Assembly (NCBI RefSeq): GCF_964199755.1
Contig: NC_133917.1
Coordinates: 4,593,967 to 4,657,966, forward strand
Direction: 5' to 3'
Source of the DNA: Larus michahellis
Taxonomy: Eukaryota; Chordata; Aves; Charadriiformes; Laridae
Length of the DNA: 64,000 bases
This document shows, piece after piece, positions 53,791-64,000 of this stretch. A program made the position numbers and the translations under genes. Within the stretch, counting starts at the first letter, position 1. Each line of letters starts with the position of its first letter. The notes beneath the pieces were generated by a model, which worked only from the letters and a program-made list of their open reading frames with translations, was not told where the DNA came from and made no database searches.

Positions 53791-55486
53791 ACTTGACCTT
53801 GACGCTCACCTGTTGAAGCATACACTTTTTGGTTTGTTTCTATTACGTCATCTGCATTTTATATTTCTTATATATAATATATATGACTATATATATATGT
53901 GTACATATATATATATATCTCTATATATGCATCATATCAGTGTAGATACCCATCCAGTAGCATTTAGGCCTTGTTCTTGTGCCATTTTTTCTTTCTGTTA
54001 CTGATCTCTGAATGCCTTCAAGTGTATAAAGTGTTGAATTCTCTCTGGTATCTGTACTATGTACACACATTTTCATAGGAAGCACAATAAGATGACAGAT
54101 GCATTGTACATCAATACCTGCTACTCTTAACGATGATATAAAGAATGATATAACTCACAAACGCTGAGCCTTTCTCTCGCGCGGAGCTGCTGGGAACGCT
54201 CCCCAAGGAGGCCGGTGGGGACGGCGTCATCCCAGGATGTTCTTGAAGCCGTCGCTGAAATCCTGGAGCCAAGACCAAAAGGTCAGAGGGGGGGAGGAGA
54301 AAGCTCGGGTCCAGACTCCCAGTGCCGTCTCTAAACGCGCACACGAACACCAGCAGCATCAGAGCTGATGTTGAACGGGGTCACGTTAAAGCATCCCTTC
54401 GCTACACGCCGCGCTAACGTGAGGATGGGTCTGGGTGCCGAAGCTCCAGCGTGGCTGCCTGGTCCTGCACTGCCATGTGAACGCGCCCCCCCGGGGGACG
54501 CGTCAGGGCTGGCGGATGGGAACCCACTTCTGCGCTGGAGCAGGGGGAGGAGAACGAACACACGCACAGCTGCCGATCTTTGACAAGTCTAACACTTCTG
54601 TGCTTTGGGACAGACACCTGAGACTCAGCAGAAGTGAGTCACTCCCTTGAATATCACCTGCTTTTAATTTAACCGAGTTAGTAGCAGTTGTAGCACAAGC
54701 CATGTCTAAACACATCTTCTGTCCTAAAAATTTCCAGCTACACGGAGCAAAAGTAACGTGCCAGATCCAACTCTGGGCATCCGAAAAAGCCCCCAGGACC
54801 CCACGGAGACTGAATAATAGTGAGTGGGCAGTGAACAGGGAATACTGAAATGCCAAACTCCCCGCGGTCACTTGGCTCTGGCCACATCCCTGTTGCTCCT
54901 GGAAATGGCAGACGGGTGTTTTGCATTTAAACTGGAACCGTCTTACTGCTATTCTGGTCCTTCTCTGCCAGAGCTGGTGCTGCAAAGGCCACAGGGTGGG
55001 CTTTGAATAGGAACAAGATAATATAGCTAAGCCCAGAAGGGAGTTAATGGACCTGAATTAATTGCAGCCAGCCCCTCTGAGTAGCCAGAGAAGCTGACCA
55101 TGCCTGCGCCCTCCCCAGTGGGCTCCTGTCGCAGAGGGCAGGCAGTGACCCCGTCTCTGCAAGCTCTAATCTCTTCCGCAGCTCCCCATTAACCCGCTGG
55201 GCTGTGCTGGGAGCAGGTCACCCCATCCGTCTGTCACAGCCTGGCATTGCCTCGGTGCACCCCCAGCCTCAGCACGGCTGGCTGCCAGAGGTTTCTGCTG
55301 CCGCTGGACACGATGTCCGTGAGCCGCAGCCTGGAAGGGACCCGCAGAGGAGGTGTCGGGACCCCAGAGGCAGCGGAGCCGATGCAATTCTCGTGGGTGC
55401 ACAGCGGGCAGCCAGACAGGACACCACTGTGAGCAGCTCTCGGATATGAAGTGGAAAAGCTTCACAAAAGCTCTACCTGAGAGCCC
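53791..55486. other. Region after ASIC1: no further gene recognised
   Basis: AT-rich to about 54120, possibly still 3' UTR, then mixed unique DNA up to the CR1 at 55487. No coding potential seen. Confidence 0.65.
53855..53935. repeat. (TA)n-rich stretch in the ASIC1 3' region
   Basis: TATATATAATATATATGACTATATATATATGTGTACATATATATATATATC and similar text, about 80 bp. It follows the ATTAAA at 53764, so it is in the 3' UTR only if the longer form is used. Confidence 0.85.
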
Positions 55487-55860
55487 CGGGGCTGTTCCAC
55501 CCGGAGAAGAGCAGGCTGAGGGGGGATCTCATCAACGCTCAGTAATATCTAAAGGGCGGGGGGCAAGAGGATGGGGCCAGACTCTTCTCAGTGGTGCCCG
55601 GGGACAGGACAAGGGGCAACGGGCACAAACTGGAACATGGGAAATTCCATCTCAACCTGAGGAACAGCATCTTTACTGTGAGGGTGCCAGGGCCCTGGAA
55701 CAAGGTTCCCAGAGAGGGTGCGGAGTCTCCTGCTCTGAAGAGATTCCAAACCCACCTGGACACAATCCTGTGTGACCTGCCCTGGGTCACCCTGCAGGGG
55801 GCTGGACAAGATGATCTCCAAAGGTCCCTTCCAACCCCCACCATTCTCTGATTCTGTGAT
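55487..55860 (+). mobile_element. CR1-type LINE fragment between ASIC1 and SMARCD1
   Basis: Contains CCGGAGAAGAGCAGGCTGAGGGG, the CTTCTCAGTGGTGCCCGGGGACAGGACAAGGGG block and the 3' end CCCTTCCAACCCCCACCATTCTCTGATTCTGTGAT. Resembles the copy at 61141, so the same subfamily is likely. Confidence 0.93.
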
Positions 55861-58079
55861 TTTCAGACACAAGGCTCTACCGCGCATGCGATCCGTGCGT
55901 GGCAGGGCAGCGTACGTGGGCCGGGGAGCTCCAGCCTCTCCGGGGTTCCGGCAGGTCACGGACGGGCGCAGTGCACGTAGGATGCACGGGGCTGGCGGGC
56001 AGCAAGGTGTGCTGTGCCAGCAGCGTGTGTGCATCCACGTCTGTCACTCGGTGGTGAGAGACTCACGCTGTGCACAAGACAAGGAGTTAATTACATTTCA
56101 CGGGAAGCATCTCTGATGATCCACGCGAGGACGGGGTGTGACACACCCAGGCCTGGGATGCTGGGAAGCACCTGCTTGCACGCTGCCGTGTTTACCTTGC
56201 GGATCGTGCGGCTGCTGAAACCCTACACAGCAAGGATTAATCATGCATCACGCATAAAACCACGGCAGAGATAGCATCACCTCTTCTCCTCCCTGGCAAT
56301 AATTCCTGGTTACCACTTGCTCAGTGCTAAAGCCGCCAGCAGAAACAGGCGCTGAGATATAATTACACAGTGCTGGATGCGGTTCGGCTGCCTGGAGCCA
56401 GAGCCGTACTGGTTGGGGAGGAAGGTTTCAGAGGAGCCGCCTGGTGCCAGCAGGTGCAGTAAAATGAAGGTGCACGGGGTAGCATTTCGCAAACCATTTC
56501 CACTGGGAGGAGCGAACCAACCAAACCCTCAGGGCAGAGGAAAAGAGAAAGGACAAGCGAAAGGAGACACTGAGCCAAGGAAGCTGGGGTTATTTTCTCC
56601 TTGCCCTTCCTACAAAACGCAGCCAGCATCAGGGGACAGAGAGGACAGGTCAGAGAGCATCCCTGGGGACAGAGGGCTGGGGCCGCTCCCAAACCGGCTC
56701 ATGCGATGTGGGGTGTCCCAAGACCCCGCAGCTCACCTGTGCCAAGCTGAGCAGCTCTCCAAGGCTCGCTGCCCTCTCTCCGGTTCCGACGTTAGCCCTT
56801 GCCTTCTCTCACTCCCACCCCATCTCACTCTGCGTGTCCCTCCCAGGAGAGCCGGGCAGCTTTCCAGCCTGCCCAAAAGGCTCCTGCCAGGCTTTAAGTC
56901 TCAGTCAAAGTTGCATCTGAACAATACGGAGCAGATAAGTTCCACTGCTTTTCCTCCCCATGAATATTTCATAAGGCTGCTGGGCGCCAAGCCTGTCGGA
57001 GGTGGCATTAAATTAACTGCACGGACACATGGATGCTGAGACAACAGTTAATGGCTGTGCTCAAAGCGTCGTGTTTTTCATCAGGGATAGGAAATGCCGT
57101 TATCTGGCAGAAAAGGCGCCAACACATCCCCACTTCTTTGCTCGGTCAACGATGCCATACGCTGTACAGGACAGCCTCCAAAATGACCCATGATCATCAT
57201 TAATTGCTTAATTAATACTTGTGGTGTGACTGCTCACTTGGGTTTTTTTCACAGATTAACGCTGGCTGGATTTGTGTCCCTTCTCTCTGAGCAACCGCAA
57301 GGGCAAGTGCTCCAGGGAACAGGGAACTTAATGCAAATACTTGCAGAAAGTGGCCTTTAATTCTAACATCGTGCTTTCTGTAGCAACTCTCAAGGGAGAC
57401 AGAAATCCTTTTCCTTGGTGCTCAGCCTAAACCTGAACAAACTGACTCCGTTTATGTCCATTTACACCCCCATAAGCTTACTTCTTAAGACGTTAAGGAC
57501 GGCAGTTCTGGTGAGAGGTGTCACTGCCAGGTCTGCACGCTGGAGTCCTCCATCCCCGGGGCAGACAAAGCCGCCTTCCTTCGAGCACACCCCAGAGCAA
57601 AGGAGGCTTCAGGACCAGCATCTCCTGCGAGAGGCACGCGTTTGTAACAGCGAGCGCTGCAGCTCCGGCCTGGCAAGCGCAGGACTGACACCCCAACCTC
57701 CTCAACTCCAGGGCGGCTCTGACTGTAACGGCTCCTGGGCAGTAACCCTGGGGGCTGCCGCGGAAATCAGCCAGGCTCGGCGGGGACAGGAGAGATCAGA
57801 CCAAGCGCGACGTCAGCCGAGGCAGGTAGAGGAGTCCCCAAGCGTGCCTGAAGGGAGCTCGATGAGGATTCAAGGAGCTGCAAATTCTCTTACAGGTGGT
57901 TCCGCACAGAGATGAGAGCCGCCAGCCTGCTGACTTAAAACAGCCACCCTGCTCCGAACACCCACAGGGCTCCCCGCCCCCCCAGGCCCTTGCATCCCCC
58001 GCAGGCTCCCCATGAACATTGCCCCCAGCACCCCAAAAGCCACCCTCACGGGCCCTGTACCCTCCCCTAATCCCCCAGG
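55861..58079. other. Intergenic region upstream of SMARCD1
   Basis: Unique DNA, partly AT-rich (57040-57260, 57340-57480), with no ORF above 220 codons and none recognised. It ends in the C-rich minisatellite. Confidence 0.65.
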
Positions 58080-58560
58080 ACTTTACCCCAAGACCCTGCA
58101 CCCTCTGACATAGCCTCAGAACCCCCCGCAGAACCCTGCACCCCCCAAATACCCCCATGGCCCCAGCACACACACACACCCCCGCAGAACCCTGCACCCC
58201 CCATATACCCCCATGGCACCAGCACCCCACCAGGACCATGCCCAAATACGCCCAGGACCCTGCACCCCCTGATACACCCCCATGGCCCCAACACGCCCCC
58301 AGGACCGGGCCCCAGCACCCCCAAGTCCTTACAGCCCCACGTAACCCCACGGCCCCAGCACCCCAAGACCCTGCGCTCCCCCCCGAATACCCCCATGGTC
58401 CCAGGACACACAACGCCCCCGCCCAAGACCCTACACCCCCACATCACCCCCAGGACTCTGCAGCCCCCCATATACCCCACGTCCCCAGGACCATGCCCCT
58501 GCACCCCCAGGAACCCCGCACGCCCCATGTACCCCATGGTCTCCCCAGGCCCCTGCACCC
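58080..58560. repeat. C-rich minisatellite upstream of SMARCD1
   Basis: Irregular units of about 50-60 bp such as ACCCTGCACCCCCCATATACCCCCATGGCCCCAGCACCC, plus-strand C-rich, ending about 140 bp before the ATG. It leaves long Pro-rich (plus) and Gly-rich (minus) shadow ORFs open. Confidence 0.88.
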
Positions 58561-58699
58561 CCCACCGCCCCCGCCCCCGCCGCGGCCTCCGGCCGGCAGA
58601 GGGCAGCAGTTGCGGGCGGCGCCTCTCTGGCGCGGGACCCGCGCGCGCTCTCTATGGCGCACATCCGGTTCCGGCCCGCTCCCCTTTGTGCTGAAGAAG

Positions 58700-64000
<5,301 letters not shown>

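Overview
This window is vertebrate nuclear DNA, almost certainly from a bird. The genes are split by GT-AG introns. There are seven CR1-type LINE fragments with the avian 3' end (an octamer like ATTCTATGA after the CCTTCCAAC box). The sequence is GC-rich with CpG islands and many minisatellites, as on avian microchromosomes. The ASIC1 protein is nearly the same as the chicken one I remember, but differs at a few residues, so a non-chicken bird is likely. No bacterial operon, CRISPR array, rRNA or tRNA was seen.  Layout: three genes lie in the order and orientation of the human 12q13 block RACGAP1(-) - ASIC1(+) - SMARCD1(+). Positions 1-10788 hold no recognisable gene, two CR1 copies and an unclassified dispersed repeat. 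RACGAP1 (10789-18710, minus) is complete, with 16 coding exons and 631 residues, and a CpG-island promoter at its 5' end. Positions about 19060-32400 are intergenic: GC-rich DNA with scattered AT-rich islands and a second copy of the dispersed repeat.  ASIC1 (33614-52084, plus) is complete and has two alternative N-terminal blocks. ASIC1a uses exons 1a and 2a; ASIC1b uses one exon 14 kb further on. Both splice to nine shared exons, giving 527 and 548 residues. The 14-kb intron between exon 2a and the shared exons carries a CR1, a 70-bp minisatellite and AT-rich islands, one with a perfect 10-bp-arm palindrome. SMARCD1 (58700 to past 64000, plus) is cut by the window end after about 397 residues. 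Its first two exons sit between two GC-skewed minisatellites, and two of its introns hold CR1 copies.  The genes do not form one pathway. RACGAP1 is the centralspindlin GAP of cytokinesis, ASIC1 a proton-gated sodium channel, and SMARCD1 the BAF60a subunit of SWI/SNF remodellers. Their adjacency is conserved synteny. I found no undescribed biological system here; the most unusual items are regulatory or repeat features listed as findings.
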